A DNA stretch of 36,610 nucleotides from JBLHIK01 sp047614005. GTDB taxonomy: Bacteria > Patescibacteriota > Minisyncoccia > Phycocordibacterales > UBA1006. The stretch covers positions 1 to 36,610 of the forward strand of contig JBLHIK010000005.1 of NCBI GenBank assembly GCA_047614005.1. The letters are read 5' to 3'. The translations under genes were made by a program, and so were the position numbers. Shown piece by piece: positions 1 to 7,665 of this stretch (positions within the stretch are counted from its first letter, which is position 1; each line of letters begins with the position of its first letter). The notes under the pieces were generated by a model. That model saw only the letters and a program-made list of their open reading frames with translations. It made no database searches and was not told where the DNA came from.

Positions 1-4
1 AACC

Positions 5-448
5 ATGGGAGAGAATTTCGACCCCTTGTTTCAACCAGAGCTCACTCCAAAAGAAATGCTGTGTCTCGGAGTATTTGGTGGACACTACATGACAGACTGT
101 CGCGAAGAGTTTCCAAAAGATTGGTTTAAAAAGGCAAAACTTGATACAGAAAAATACAATATTGAATATAATTATTTCAAAATACGAGCATCACAGAGCC
201 TCGCGGTCTGGCGCAAAAAAGGCTGGATAAATAGCTACCACGACCCTCGAGGCTGGTTTCAGTGGTATTGCAGATATTATATGGGAAGACGATTACCTGA
301 CGAAGACACAAAACAAATCAAAAGATGGCGCGCGTACAGAAGACATAAGGCTCAAGTAGAGAAAAATTGCAAAACAGGAGATGCATCGTGTAGCATCAAA
401 CAAAGACAGTCTCTCCTCCACTGGGCGTATGATAGTCGAAAGATATAG
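5..448 (+). CDS. Conserved hypothetical protein, possibly 5'-truncated
   Basis: A 147-residue soluble protein rich in Trp, Tyr, Lys and Arg. The block 'GVFGGHYMTDCREEFPKDW' near residues 23-41 and the WYCRYYMGRR stretch near 88-96 look like a conserved, possibly nucleic-acid-binding or enzymatic, core. There is no signal peptide and no membrane segment. I remember proteins with a similar GGxYMTDC..EFP block in bacteria and plants but cannot attach a function. The frame is open to the window edge, so the true start may lie before base 5. The next gene (Fur-like) starts about 60 bases downstream on the same strand. Whether they share a transcript cannot be told. Confidence 0.7.
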   Translation: MGENFDPLFQPELTPKEMLCLGVFGGHYMTDCREEFPKDWFKKAKLDTEKYNIEYNYFKIRASQSLAVWRKKGWINSYHDPRGWFQWYCRYYMGRRLPDEDTKQIKRWRAYRRHKAQVEKNCKTGDASCSIKQRQSLLHWAYDSRKI

Positions 449-510
449 GTACAAAGCAATCAAAATGCAAGTGACTTGCATTTTCATATTTAAAGGAGTA
501 CACTCTTTCT

Positions 511-867
511 ATGACTAATGGATATCAAACAAAAAACAAAGAAGAAATATTAAACGTGTTTGAAAAAAAACACACTCTTTCTGTAAAAGAAATATCATCC
601 CTGCTCCCTCATATAGACCAGTCTACGATATATCGTAATATTAAAAAATTTATAACAAAAGAAATACTGAAAGAAGTACACACTGACAAGGAAGAAGTCT
701 TTTATGAAAAGACAGGCGACGTGCACGACCACTTTATATGTGACGATTGTGACGACATCCAGGCTCTTCATATTAAAAAAGAATATTTAGAAAGAATAGT
801 TCCTATTGGCTGTCATATAAAAAACGGAAGTCTCACCGTTCACGGAAACTGTCATAAGTGCTCATAA
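511..867 (+). CDS. Fur-family metal-responsive transcriptional regulator (Zur/Fur/Per type)
   Basis: A 118-residue protein with the Fur architecture: an N-terminal winged helix (about residues 8-60, with IDQSTIYRNIKKF as recognition helix) and a short C-terminal dimerisation domain with metal ligands HDHFICDDC (H72, H74, C77, C80) and a second pair CHKC (C114, C117). The two Cys pairs are the usual structural zinc site. It is at the short end of the family. A purine-rich AAAGGAG lies at 492-498, about 12 bases before the ATG. The stop is followed one base later by the start of a ZIP transporter, so the two are probably translated together. This suggests control of Zn, Mn or Fe uptake. Family assignment is firm; the metal is inferred. 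Confidence 0.88.
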   Translation: MTNGYQTKNKEEILNVFEKKHTLSVKEISSLLPHIDQSTIYRNIKKFITKEILKEVHTDKEEVFYEKTGDVHDHFICDDCDDIQALHIKKEYLERIVPIGCHIKNGSLTVHGNCHKCS

Positions 868-868
868 T

Positions 869-1699
869 ATGTCTATATTGTTTCCCCTCCTTCTCACTTC
901 GCTTTTTATCATGCTCGTATCTGTTACGGGTATGTTTTTCACTCAAAAAACATTTGGAAAATATATTGAAAAAAATCTCTCTCTTTTGGTAAGCTTTTCA
1001 GCAGGAGTCTTTCTTGTTGTTATTTTTTCTCTTAGTAAAGAAGCACTCTTTCATGGAGAGTCAGCAAGATTAGGAATCATAGGAATACTCTCTGGTGGAA
1101 TTGTTATCTCTCTCCTCTTTCGAATCCTTCCTTTTTTTCACCATCACCATAATAGTGCTGAAGAAAATTGCCATCACTCCAAGATAGACGCACGTCGCAT
1201 ACTCACGAGCGATGCAATACACAACATAGGAGATGGAATACTCCTTGCTACTACCTTTAGTATCAGTACTACATTAGGAATAGCAACAGCAATATCTATC
1301 TTTGTGCACGAGTTCATCACAGAAGTCTCAGAATTTTTCGTACTCAAACAAGCAGGCCTCTCAACAAAAAAGGCTATTCGCCTCAATCTTCTTACTTCCA
1401 GTACTATTCTCATAGGAGCACTTGGTGGATATTTCTTTCTTGATATTTTTCACAACCTCGAACCTCTTCTCTTGGGATTTTCTGCAGGAGCGTTTATCGT
1501 GATTGTATTTCATGATCTTCTACCCTCATCCCTTCATCATTCAAAGAAGAATAATACATATGTTCGGCACCTCTTATGGATTGTTTTGGGAATAGCAGTG
1601 ATGTTTAGTGTGAAGACCTTTATCCCTGAAGAACATGGCGTCTCAGAAGCAAAACCTGTCGTGATTTCTGAAATGACCGAAAAACCTATTTCTCTCTAG
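869..1699 (+). CDS. ZIP-family metal transporter
   Basis: A 276-residue integral membrane protein with about eight hydrophobic segments. Diagnostic ZIP features: a histidine-rich cytoplasmic loop (HHHH plus HH, residues 91-103), the TM4 metal-site motif HNIGDG (118-123) and the TM5 motif HEFITE (147-152), all part of the transport path in ZIP proteins. It would move divalent cations (Zn, possibly Fe or Mn) into the cytoplasm. The start codon is one base after the stop of the Fur-like gene, and the pair forms a self-contained metal uptake and sensing operon. The C-terminal tail after the last TM (about residues 250-276) is polar. The direction and metal are inferred from family. Confidence 0.87.
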   Translation: MSILFPLLLTSLFIMLVSVTGMFFTQKTFGKYIEKNLSLLVSFSAGVFLVVIFSLSKEALFHGESARLGIIGILSGGIVISLLFRILPFFHHHHNSAEENCHHSKIDARRILTSDAIHNIGDGILLATTFSISTTLGIATAISIFVHEFITEVSEFFVLKQAGLSTKKAIRLNLLTSSTILIGALGGYFFLDIFHNLEPLLLGFSAGAFIVIVFHDLLPSSLHHSKKNNTYVRHLLWIVLGIAVMFSVKTFIPEEHGVSEAKPVVISEMTEKPISL

Positions 1700-1732
1700 C
1701 TTTTATTTGTTTTATATAGTAATGTGGGACTT

Positions 1733-3520
1733 ATGGAAATAAGAAACATAGCAATTATCGCTCACGTTGACCACGGAAAAACTACTCTTACTGATGCTCT
1801 TTTAGAGCAAACAGGTATGATAGAACGTGGTATATCAATGGACTCGAACGATATCGAAAAAGAAAGAGGTATTACTATTTATGCAAAGAACACAAGTGTT
1901 CTTTATAAAGACACAAAGATAAACATATTGGACACTCCAGGTCATGCCGACTTTGGATCTGAAGTAGAACGAGTTCTTCGTTCTGTCGACTCAGTATGTC
2001 TTATTGTAGATGCAGCAGAAGGACCAATGCCACAAACAAAGTTTGTATTGAAAAAGAGCCTAGAGCTCGGACTCAAGCCAATGGTAATTCTCAATAAAAT
2101 AGACAAACCAGCAGCAGATATAGAAATGGCAGAAGAAGCTATCTACGAACTCTTCTTTGAGCTTGGTGCTACAGAAGAACAGCTCGACTTCCCTGTTCTC
2201 TACGCTATTGGACGTGACGCAAAATCAACTGCGGACAAGAATAAGCTCGACGATATGGATGATCTTACTCCGGTCCTCGACCTTGTTCTCTCTCACGTTC
2301 CAAACTCAGCAGGAGCAGAAAAGATAGAATCCCCTCTTCGCGCACAAATCTTCAACCTTGGATATGACAATTTCCTTGGACGACTTGGTATTATGCGAAT
2401 ATACGAAGGTGTCATCAAAGCAGGAGAAACAGTAACAATAAGAGACCACGATGACAAAAATTACACAGGAAAAGTAACAAAGCTCTTTAGCTTTGAAGGA
2501 CTTACTCGCATTGATGTGCAAGAAGCACAGGCAGGAGATATCGTAATGATTGCAGGTATACCTGATATCTTCATCGGACAAACAGTAAGCATGACTGATG
2601 AAGTAGAACTACTTCCTGAAATCGCTATCGATGAGCCTACTATTTCTCTTTCAATGTTCGTAAACGACTCTCCTTTTGCAGGACGCGTTGGTAAACTCCT
2701 TACATCACGACAAATACTCGAACGTCTACAGAAAGAACTAGAAATCAACGTAGGACTACGTATCGATTTTTCAGAACAAACACGTTTCAAAATATATGGA
2801 CGTGGTGAGCTTCACCTTGCGGTACTTATCGAAAATATGAGACGTGAAGGTTTTGAACTCGCTGTATCTTCTCCAGAAGTAATTGTAAAAGAAATTGACG
2901 GAGTAAAGAGTGAACCTTTCGAAGAAGTAACTATCCTTGTTCCAGGAGAATTTTCAGGAACAGTGATCGAAAAACTTGGAAAAAGAAAAGGTGTAATGCA
3001 GAACATGGAACAAACAGAGGCTGGAACACGCATCGTGTTTATGATACCTACTCGTGGACTCATGGGATATCGAAACGAATTTACAACAGACACAAAGGGT
3101 GAAGGAATCCTTACTAGTGTATTCCATAGCTTTATGCCATATGTAGGACACATAGAGAGAAGTGACTTTGGATCTATGATATCTATGGCTACAGGAAAAG
3201 CCCTTGGTTTTTCTCTTGGAAATCTTCAAGCACGTGGAGTACTTTATATAAGTGCAAACACTGAAGTATATGAAGGACAAGTAATAGGATACTCTTCTAA
3301 AGGAGAGGAAATGATGGTAAACCCAACTAAAGGAAAACAGCTCACCAATATGCGAGCATCAGGATCTGACGAAACTATCAAGATAATTCCCCCTTTTGAA
3401 GTGACACTCGAGAGAGGTCTCGGAATGATGGGAGACGACGAATATCTCGAAGTTACTCCTGACGCAGTGCGATTGCGAAAAGCAGGACTCAAAGAAGCAG
3501 ACCGAAAGAAAAAGAAATAA
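1733..3520 (+). CDS. typA: Translational GTPase TypA/BipA
   Basis: A 595-residue ribosome-binding GTPase of the EF-G-like superfamily, involved in ribosome assembly and stress adaptation. G motifs are clear: AHVDHGKT (10-17), DTPGH (67-71) and NKID (121-124), and the switch region has RGIT. EF-G-like domains III and V and the BipA C-terminal domain follow; length fits the family (about 600). The frame also has an upstream GTG at 1724, but the ATG at 1733 gives the usual N-terminus MEIRNIAIIAHVDHGK, so I chose it. A TATAGT hexamer at 1715-1720 is a possible -10. A strong terminator follows at 3542. Confidence 0.96.
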   Translation: MEIRNIAIIAHVDHGKTTLTDALLEQTGMIERGISMDSNDIEKERGITIYAKNTSVLYKDTKINILDTPGHADFGSEVERVLRSVDSVCLIVDAAEGPMPQTKFVLKKSLELGLKPMVILNKIDKPAADIEMAEEAIYELFFELGATEEQLDFPVLYAIGRDAKSTADKNKLDDMDDLTPVLDLVLSHVPNSAGAEKIESPLRAQIFNLGYDNFLGRLGIMRIYEGVIKAGETVTIRDHDDKNYTGKVTKLFSFEGLTRIDVQEAQAGDIVMIAGIPDIFIGQTVSMTDEVELLPEIAIDEPTISLSMFVNDSPFAGRVGKLLTSRQILERLQKELEINVGLRIDFSEQTRFKIYGRGELHLAVLIENMRREGFELAVSSPEVIVKEIDGVKSEPFEEVTILVPGEFSGTVIEKLGKRKGVMQNMEQTEAGTRIVFMIPTRGLMGYRNEFTTDTKGEGILTSVFHSFMPYVGHIERSDFGSMISMATGKALGFSLGNLQARGVLYISANTEVYEGQVIGYSSKGEEMMVNPTKGKQLTNMRASGSDETIKIIPPFEVTLERGLGMMGDDEYLEVTPDAVRLRKAGLKEADRKKKK

Positions 3521-3541
3521 ACCCTCTTAAGAATATAAAAA

Positions 3542-3568
3542 CCCCGAGCTCCGCTCGGGGTTTTTATT
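3542..3568. terminator. Bidirectional terminator between typA and the CAAC membrane protein
   Basis: Stem CCCCGAGC (3542-3549), loop TCC and GCTCGGGG (3553-3560), followed by TTTTTATT on the plus strand and preceded by an A-run that serves the minus strand. It ends both typA and the convergent gene at 3567-4106. Confidence 0.9.
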
Positions 3569-4106
3569 ATACCTCACACACCAATGGTTCTTTTATTTTT
3601 TTACGCAAAGAGTAGAGAGAGTATGCAAGAAGAAGAACTGCCAGAATACCAAACTCCTCTCCTCTCAAAGGTAGAAAAGCAAGGACTCCTGCTACCCCCA
3701 CAACACTCAAAAGAGACGTGAGAATGAATGTACCACACGCAGCGCACCCTATACCAAATACTCCACTTATCAGACCTCCCACTCCTACTGCTGTCGTTTT
3801 TTTTACAGAAGAGTCGTCTCGCCTTGATCGTACATAATATACAAAGGCTGAAATATTGACCCCTACAAGGAGAGAGATGAGTATCGTATAGGTAGCAGAA
3901 AGAACGTTAAAGTTTGTACCAATAGAGCCATATAGGCTCAGAAGGATAGACATACGAATCCCTAAGGGTAAACTTCCATTTGTAAATAATTCCCATACAA
4001 GTTGTATGTTTGGAATCCATAGAGAAAGAGTAAATACAACAAAAGCAATACAAAGAGCAAGCAAAGTTAGCTTAAATATATTGCGCTTGTGGGCAATATT
4101 ATTCAT
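3567..4106 (-). CDS. Polytopic membrane protein with CAAC motif, putative thiol-relay partner
   Basis: A 179-residue membrane protein with about four or five TM helices. The cysteines C121 and C124 sit in the hydrophobic sequence VFGIGCAACGTFIL, in a Gly-rich turn at a membrane segment, reminiscent of the membrane cysteines of DsbD/CcdA-type electron carriers. I cannot assign a named family. It starts six bases after the stop of the DsbA-like gene, so the two are almost certainly co-transcribed. Inference: it could supply or remove electrons for the DsbA-like protein. The alternative is a structural membrane protein with a metal-binding CxxC. Function unproven. Confidence 0.75.
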   Translation of the reverse strand: MNNIAHKRNIFKLTLLALCIAFVVFTLSLWIPNIQLVWELFTNGSLPLGIRMSILLSLYGSIGTNFNVLSATYTILISLLVGVNISAFVYYVRSRRDDSSVKKTTAVGVGGLISGVFGIGCAACGTFILTSLLSVVGVAGVLAFLPLRGEEFGILAVLLLAYSLYSLRKKIKEPLVCEV

Positions 4107-4111
4107 AGTTT

Positions 4112-4825
4112 TTATTTTGTAGAATTAACAGCGTTTATGATTTGTTCGATAGTTGAAAAAGATTGAGCACCAGAAAGAGGCAGAGTGTTGCCGTTTTTCC
4201 CTATAACAATACTCCATGGAGTCCCTCTACCACCTGTTTCTGCAGCATTTTTTATACCTGCTTCGATAACAGCTGTGTACTTTCCACTCTCTACACATTC
4301 TGTTACTTTTTCCATAGAAAGACCAAGCTCACCTACTATTTGAGGTATAAGTACATCTGTATCAGTTCTGTTGTTTGACGGAGAGAGTTCATAAAATCTA
4401 TCTGCAAATCCCCAAAAAGCATCATTACCTCCTTGCTCTGCAACACATTCTGAAACAAGAGATTCGTATCGAGCCTTTACAGGATGATTTGAATCAATAG
4501 GAAAATGACGATATACCCATGCTACTTTTCCACTATCTTCATATTTATCCATGACTTCAATCATCGTCTTATGAAAACGCTGACAAAAAGGACATTCAAA
4601 ATCAGAATATTCTACGATAATAACTTCCGCGTCTCGACTCCCTCGAACATGGTCATTTTCTGTTATAGGATTTACCTTATCTGTGTTATCTACCACTTGT
4701 GCTGCTGGAGCGTTGTTTTTTGCAACTGTTCCATTTCCTCTTGAACCACTCATGAGAATAGCTACGGCTACGAGCACTCCTGCTATTATGATAGCTGCTG
4801 GTATTGTTTGTTTGTCATTATTCAT
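4112..4825 (-). CDS. DsbA-like thiol:disulfide oxidoreductase, membrane-anchored
   Basis: A 237-residue protein with one N-terminal TM anchor (about residues 8-26), a low-complexity linker (28-60) and a thioredoxin-fold DsbA domain. The active site is CPFC (C78, C81) in the context YSDFECPFCQRFH. The cis-proline loop is GTPW (Pro near 203). This matches the Thioredoxin_4/DsbA group common in Gram-positives and CPR bacteria. It should form or isomerise disulfides in exported proteins; several window proteins are exported and cysteine-rich (for example 32318-33703). It lies between two other membrane cysteine proteins. No DsbB or VKOR is present in the window. Confidence 0.9.
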   Translation of the reverse strand: MNNDKQTIPAAIIIAGVLVAVAILMSGSRGNGTVAKNNAPAAQVVDNTDKVNPITENDHVRGSRDAEVIIVEYSDFECPFCQRFHKTMIEVMDKYEDSGKVAWVYRHFPIDSNHPVKARYESLVSECVAEQGGNDAFWGFADRFYELSPSNNRTDTDVLIPQIVGELGLSMEKVTECVESGKYTAVIEAGIKNAAETGGRGTPWSIVIGKNGNTLPLSGAQSFSTIEQIINAVNSTK

Positions 4826-4903
4826 ATATGCGTATTATTATGTATTAAATCTATTATTATGTTTATTAGTATATCATTATTTCTTTTTCAGTATGTGAAA
4901 ATA

Positions 4904-5503
4904 CTACATAAGAAGAATGAGCATTATCAGTGACATAACAGCCATGAGCAAATCTTCCATAAGAGTCACCCATGTCATGGGTACTTTGAAAACAGTACCG
5001 AGACATGCACATGGAATGAGCTCTTTTTTCTTGAGCTTGAGATATACCCCCCATGCACCAATGAGCATTATCACAAAAGTAAATATATTTACTCCTATAG
5101 GAAAAATATTAAAGATAAAAAGGAGACCGAGACCCAGCTCGATGAAAGGATAGGCGTGTGCATATGCTTTGGACTTTTGTGCAAGGACGTCATACATTTC
5201 ATATGCTTCTGCAAATGCCTTGAGCTTGAGTACTTTCAGCAAACCAAAGAGTATGAAAAAACCTCCCATAAAATCTCTCATAAAATGCATAACTCCTTTC
5301 CCGTATGAAAAAATAAGTGCAAAAGAAAGAATAATAACAAATATCACAACAAGAGGAGCAAAGTCTTTGAACGGATGATTGAGAGCAACCTCCTCTTTCG
5401 GTACTCGTGGAATCAATTTCATTGTTCCACACTTTTTACAAATATCTTCTGGACTATCGCTTTCTACTTCTGGATGTGTTGGACACCAATATTTCTTATT
5501 CAT
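4904..5503 (-). CDS. MauE/DoxX-like membrane protein with N-terminal metal-binding domain
   Basis: A 199-residue protein in two parts. The N-terminus has a heavy-metal-binding pattern CPTHPEV....CKKCG (C7, H10, C22, C25), like the small domain seen on copper/heavy-metal ATPases. After about residue 45 come four TM helices of the DoxX/MauE type, with a late CACLG motif (C165, C167) like the cysteines of MauE proteins, which serve disulfide maturation. It is the first gene of the minus-strand trio with DsbA-like and CAAC proteins. A TATACT hexamer (5511-5516, minus sense) lies seven bases before the ATG. The role in redox or metal handling is inferred. Confidence 0.75.
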   Translation of the reverse strand: MNKKYWCPTHPEVESDSPEDICKKCGTMKLIPRVPKEEVALNHPFKDFAPLVVIFVIILSFALIFSYGKGVMHFMRDFMGGFFILFGLLKVLKLKAFAEAYEMYDVLAQKSKAYAHAYPFIELGLGLLFIFNIFPIGVNIFTFVIMLIGAWGVYLKLKKKELIPCACLGTVFKVPMTWVTLMEDLLMAVMSLIMLILLM

Positions 5504-5574
5504 ACATATTAGTATACTCCACTTATTATTTTTTTAAACTTGTATATCTAAAAATTCTGTTACAATATAAACAT

Positions 5575-6072
5575 ATGAAAGAAGAAGAAATAGTACAAAA
5601 AAATACTCCTCTCAATTCTCAGGATCAGCCTCTTTTGTGGACTGCTCTCGAACATGAAGATAAGGAGCATAACAGAGATTGGTTTTGGCTTGTTGGTATT
5701 ATTGCTTTGTGTGGATCTGCTATTGCACTGATTCGAGGAAATACTCTTTTTGGTATCTTTATCATTATGGCTGGTGTTATACTTTTTATGCAAAGAATAC
5801 GTACTCCCAATACTCTTCAATACATCCTCGACGAGAAAGGACTCTCTATCGCAGGCAAGCTTTACCCCTATCGAGATATGAAATACTTTTGGGTAGAAAC
5901 AGAAAAGAGCACTCTCCTCATAGAAATGGATCGTTTTCTTATGCCACTTTCTACTATTCCTCTTCCTGATGAAGAAATAGATACTGTACGTCTTTTCATG
6001 CGAAGTTTTGTAGAAGAAAAGGAACTCAAAGAACCCTTCTCTCATAAAATAATGGAAAAGCTCGGGTTTTAA
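5575..6072 (+). CDS. Membrane protein with PH-like C-terminal domain, conserved hypothetical
   Basis: A 165-residue protein: an acidic N-terminus (1-33), two closely spaced TM helices (about 34-75, with DWFWLVGIIALCG and FGIFIIMAGVILF), then a roughly 90-residue soluble beta-rich domain (LQYILDEKGLSIAGKLYPY...) of the bacterial PH-like type. The frame stays open upstream to 5407, overlapping the divergent gene, but a TACAAT -10 at 5561-5566 lies eight bases before ATG 5575, which fixes the start. This type of small protein recurs in CPR genomes; its function is unknown. Confidence 0.75.
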   Translation: MKEEEIVQKNTPLNSQDQPLLWTALEHEDKEHNRDWFWLVGIIALCGSAIALIRGNTLFGIFIIMAGVILFMQRIRTPNTLQYILDEKGLSIAGKLYPYRDMKYFWVETEKSTLLIEMDRFLMPLSTIPLPDEEIDTVRLFMRSFVEEKELKEPFSHKIMEKLGF

Positions 6073-6089
6073 TATCTAATATTCAATTT

Positions 6090-6120
6090 AAAAAATTCCC
6101 CTTAGGGAATTTTTTTGTGC
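6090..6120 (+). terminator. Terminator after the PH-like gene (copy T2 of a 31-bp repeat)
   Basis: AAAAATTCCC / GGGAATTTTTTT around loop CTTA. The 31 bases are identical to 6528-6558, the terminator of tRNA-Arg, so one is a copy of the other. It follows the stop of the 5575-6072 gene by 18 bases. Confidence 0.8.
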
Positions 6121-6171
6121 GACCTAGTTTTTAATGACCGAAGGGAATATACAAACGGAAGTGCCCTTGTG

Positions 6172-6190
6172 GTGCTCTCGCCAGGAGTCG
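6172..6190 (-). repeat. 19-bp copy of the tRNA-Arg 3' end (direct orientation)
   Basis: Identical to 6555-6573, i.e. part of the T-loop, T-stem and acceptor plus two flanking bases. In the intact locus this sequence adjoins the terminator; here 51 unrelated bases separate it from terminator copy 6090-6120, as if DNA was inserted between them. Confidence 0.8.
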
Positions 6191-6335
6191 TCTACTCTCG
6201 TGGATATTTATTTCGTCTTGCAGACTCATAAATATCTCACTCCCTTACTTTTCTAACGAAAAACACCCTCGCTTCGCTCGCGATAAAAAGTAATATTTAA
6301 TTACTTTTTATCCACTCGCATTCAAAGAATGCTCG

Positions 6336-6351
6336 GTTCGACTCCTGTCAA
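6336..6351 (+). repeat. Inverted T-arm copy 1 of tRNA-Arg
   Basis: GTTCGACTCCTGTCAA. Its first 12 bases equal the T-arm of tRNA-Arg (6568-6579 on the complement), in the opposite orientation. All 16 bases match copy 2 at 6488-6503. Confidence 0.75.
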
Positions 6352-6487
6352 GATGTCAAAAATATATTACAAAAACACCGGAGTCGTTCAGATGGTTACT
6401 AAGCTCATTTCGTCGCAAAGCTCCTTATTCACTAATTACCACTGAACGCGCCTCACTGATGCTCGCAAGCTCGCATATAGTTCCGGC

Positions 6488-6503
6488 GTTCGACTCCTGT
6501 CAA
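6488..6503 (+). repeat. Inverted T-arm copy 2 of tRNA-Arg
   Basis: Identical to 6336-6351. Together with CGAGAGC at 6521-6527 it forms an inverted copy of the tRNA-Arg 3' end, split by 17 bases containing a small AATAC/GTATT hairpin. Confidence 0.75.
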
Positions 6504-6527
6504 AATACTGCGTATTTTTTCGAGAGC

Positions 6528-6556
6528 AAAAAATTCCCCTTAGGGAATTTTTTTGT
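6528..6556 (-). terminator. Terminator of tRNA-Arg (copy T1)
   Basis: On the minus strand the tRNA end is followed by an A-run, ATTCCC, loop TAAG, GGGAAT and a T-run. Perfect copy of 6090-6120. Confidence 0.8.
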
Positions 6557-6627
6557 GCTCTCGCCAGGAGTCGAACCTGGAGCATCGATTCCGCAAACCG
6601 AAATTTTATCCATTAAACTACGAGAGC
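6556..6627 (-). tRNA. tRNA-Arg, anticodon GCG
   Basis: A 72-base cloverleaf: acceptor GCTCTCG/CGAGAGC (6621-6627 with 6557-6563), D-arm GTTT/AAAT with GG in the loop, anticodon stem TCGGT/ATCGA with loop TTGCGGA (anticodon GCG at 6594-6592), short variable loop, T-arm CCAGG-TTCGACT-CCTGG (6564-6580). Discriminator is A (6556). CCA is not encoded. A20 and C35, known arginine identity bases, are present. GCG is unusual: most bacteria read CGN with an ACG (inosine) tRNA. Confidence 0.88.
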
Positions 6628-6663
6628 AATATGGACATACTACTTTATTTTTTAATTAAAAAC

Positions 6664-6693
6664 AACAAAAAAAATCCCTTTCGGGATTTTTTT
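6664..6693 (-). terminator. Terminator of rpsT
   Basis: AAAAAAATCCC, loop TTT or GAAA, GGGATTTTTTT; directly after the rpsT stop on the minus strand. Confidence 0.85.
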
Positions 6694-6694
6694 A

Positions 6695-6967
6695 TTATTT
6701 AGCTTCTACTACTTCTTTTGAGATTCGAGAGAGTCGTGACTTTTTGCGAGCGGCAGTGTTCTTTTTTATAACTCCACCTTTTACTGCTTTGTCTATTGCT
6801 TTATATGCAAGAGAAAGTGACTCTTTTGCATCTTTAAAGCTCTTGTCTGTTACAAAAGTCTCTACTGTTTTAACAGCTCGACGCATAGCACGACGACGAC
6901 GATCATTAAAAAGTCGTTTTTTCTCTGAAGCGCGAAGTGCTTTTTTTGCTTGTGTTAAATTTGGCAT
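6695..6967 (-). CDS. rpsT: 30S ribosomal protein S20
   Basis: A 90-residue, highly basic, helical protein that binds 16S rRNA in the body of the small subunit. MPNLTQAKKALRASEKKR and the RRRRAMRRAVK stretch near residues 23-33 are the S20 hallmarks; the C-terminal part carries KGGVIKKNTAARKKSRL. Length fits the family. The ATG at 6967 is preceded, on the minus strand, by TAATGT exactly six bases upstream and by TTGCTA 17 bases further up (6997-7002), so the mRNA is probably leaderless. It is transcribed divergently from ruvA across a 115-base spacer. Confidence 0.95.
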   Translation of the reverse strand: MPNLTQAKKALRASEKKRLFNDRRRRAMRRAVKTVETFVTDKSFKDAKESLSLAYKAIDKAVKGGVIKKNTAARKKSRLSRISKEVVEAK

Positions 6968-7082
6968 ATGAATACATTATCAAATAATATATTTTTTAGC
7001 AAGGGTTTTAGACTATTTCTTTATTATTGTATTATTTTTATACATACTATTCAAAAGACAAGGGTGCTATAATAAAAATATT

Positions 7083-7652
7083 ATGATTGCAAAGATAAAA
7101 GGTACTATTTGGGAAAAAGAGAATGATTATCTCATACTCAATGTTTCTGGTGTGGGATATCGAGTTTTTTGCGCTCAAAACACTCTCGATTCACACAGTG
7201 ATGACTCTGAAATAGAGCTCTATATACATCACATCGTAAGAGAACAGCAGGAAGACCTTTATGGATTTTCTGAAAAAGAAGATGAGGAATTTTTCTCATG
7301 TCTTTTGGCTGTCTCTGGTATTGGTCCTCGGTCAGCACTAGGAATCATGAATGTTGCCTCAGTCCCCACTCTCAAAAGAGCTATTGGAGCAGGAGACTTA
7401 ACTTACCTCACAGGAGTTTCTGGTATTGGTAAAAAGACTGCACAAAAAATACTTGTGGAGCTTAAAGAAAAACTCGAAGGATTTGCAGATGAACACGAAG
7501 ACGAGACTGGCAAGAGTGATGCACATGCTACCCTTGTTGCTCTTGGTTATTCTGCGGGTGACGCACGAGAGGCTATTAGAGAGCTACCTGATACAATACT
7601 CGGAGTATCAAATCAGGTAAAAGAAGCCTTACGAAATTTACAAGATAAATAA
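7083..7652 (+). CDS. ruvA: Holliday junction DNA helicase subunit RuvA
   Basis: A 189-residue protein that binds four-way DNA junctions as a tetramer and loads RuvB. The N-terminal OB-fold (MIAKIKGTIWEKENDYLILN, about 1-62) is followed by two helix-hairpin-helix motifs (AVSGIGPRSALGIM near 76-89 and LTGVSGIGKKTAQKIL near 112-127) and a C-terminal RuvB-contacting domain from about 142. Length is normal. A TATAAT with TGC in front (extended -10, 7068-7073) lies nine bases before the ATG. ruvA is about 11.3 kb away from the ruvB-yebC-ruvC cluster rather than next to it. Confidence 0.96.
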   Translation: MIAKIKGTIWEKENDYLILNVSGVGYRVFCAQNTLDSHSDDSEIELYIHHIVREQQEDLYGFSEKEDEEFFSCLLAVSGIGPRSALGIMNVASVPTLKRAIGAGDLTYLTGVSGIGKKTAQKILVELKEKLEGFADEHEDETGKSDAHATLVALGYSAGDAREAIRELPDTILGVSNQVKEALRNLQDK

Positions 7653-7665
7653 TATACTTATATAT

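Larger units (their letters stand above)
6121..6527. other. Non-coding patchwork with partial copies of tRNA-Arg
   Basis: About 400 bases without a credible gene. It holds a 19-bp copy of the tRNA-Arg 3' end in tRNA orientation (6172-6190, identical to 6555-6573), two 16-bp copies of the T-arm in the opposite orientation (6336-6351 and 6488-6503, GTTCGACTCCTGTCAA), and an inverted acceptor piece CGAGAGC (6521-6527). It also holds two hairpins: GATATTTAT/ATAAATATC at 6203-6236 with an inner GTCT/AGAC stem, and a 12-bp perfect ATAAAAAGTAAT/ATTACTTTTTAT at 6283-6311. It looks like debris of repeated tRNA-end duplication. Confidence 0.7.

Noticed and set aside
6121..6527. CRISPR-like array from the repeated GTTCGACTCCTG sequence
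   Set aside because: Only two spaced copies in that orientation, unequal spacing, and the repeat is explained by the tRNA-Arg T-arm; no cas genes in the window.
6459..6659. Plus-strand frame of 66 codons (contains LSPGVEPGASIPQTEI)
   Set aside because: It reads through the complement of tRNA-Arg and the repeat patchwork; same type of false protein.
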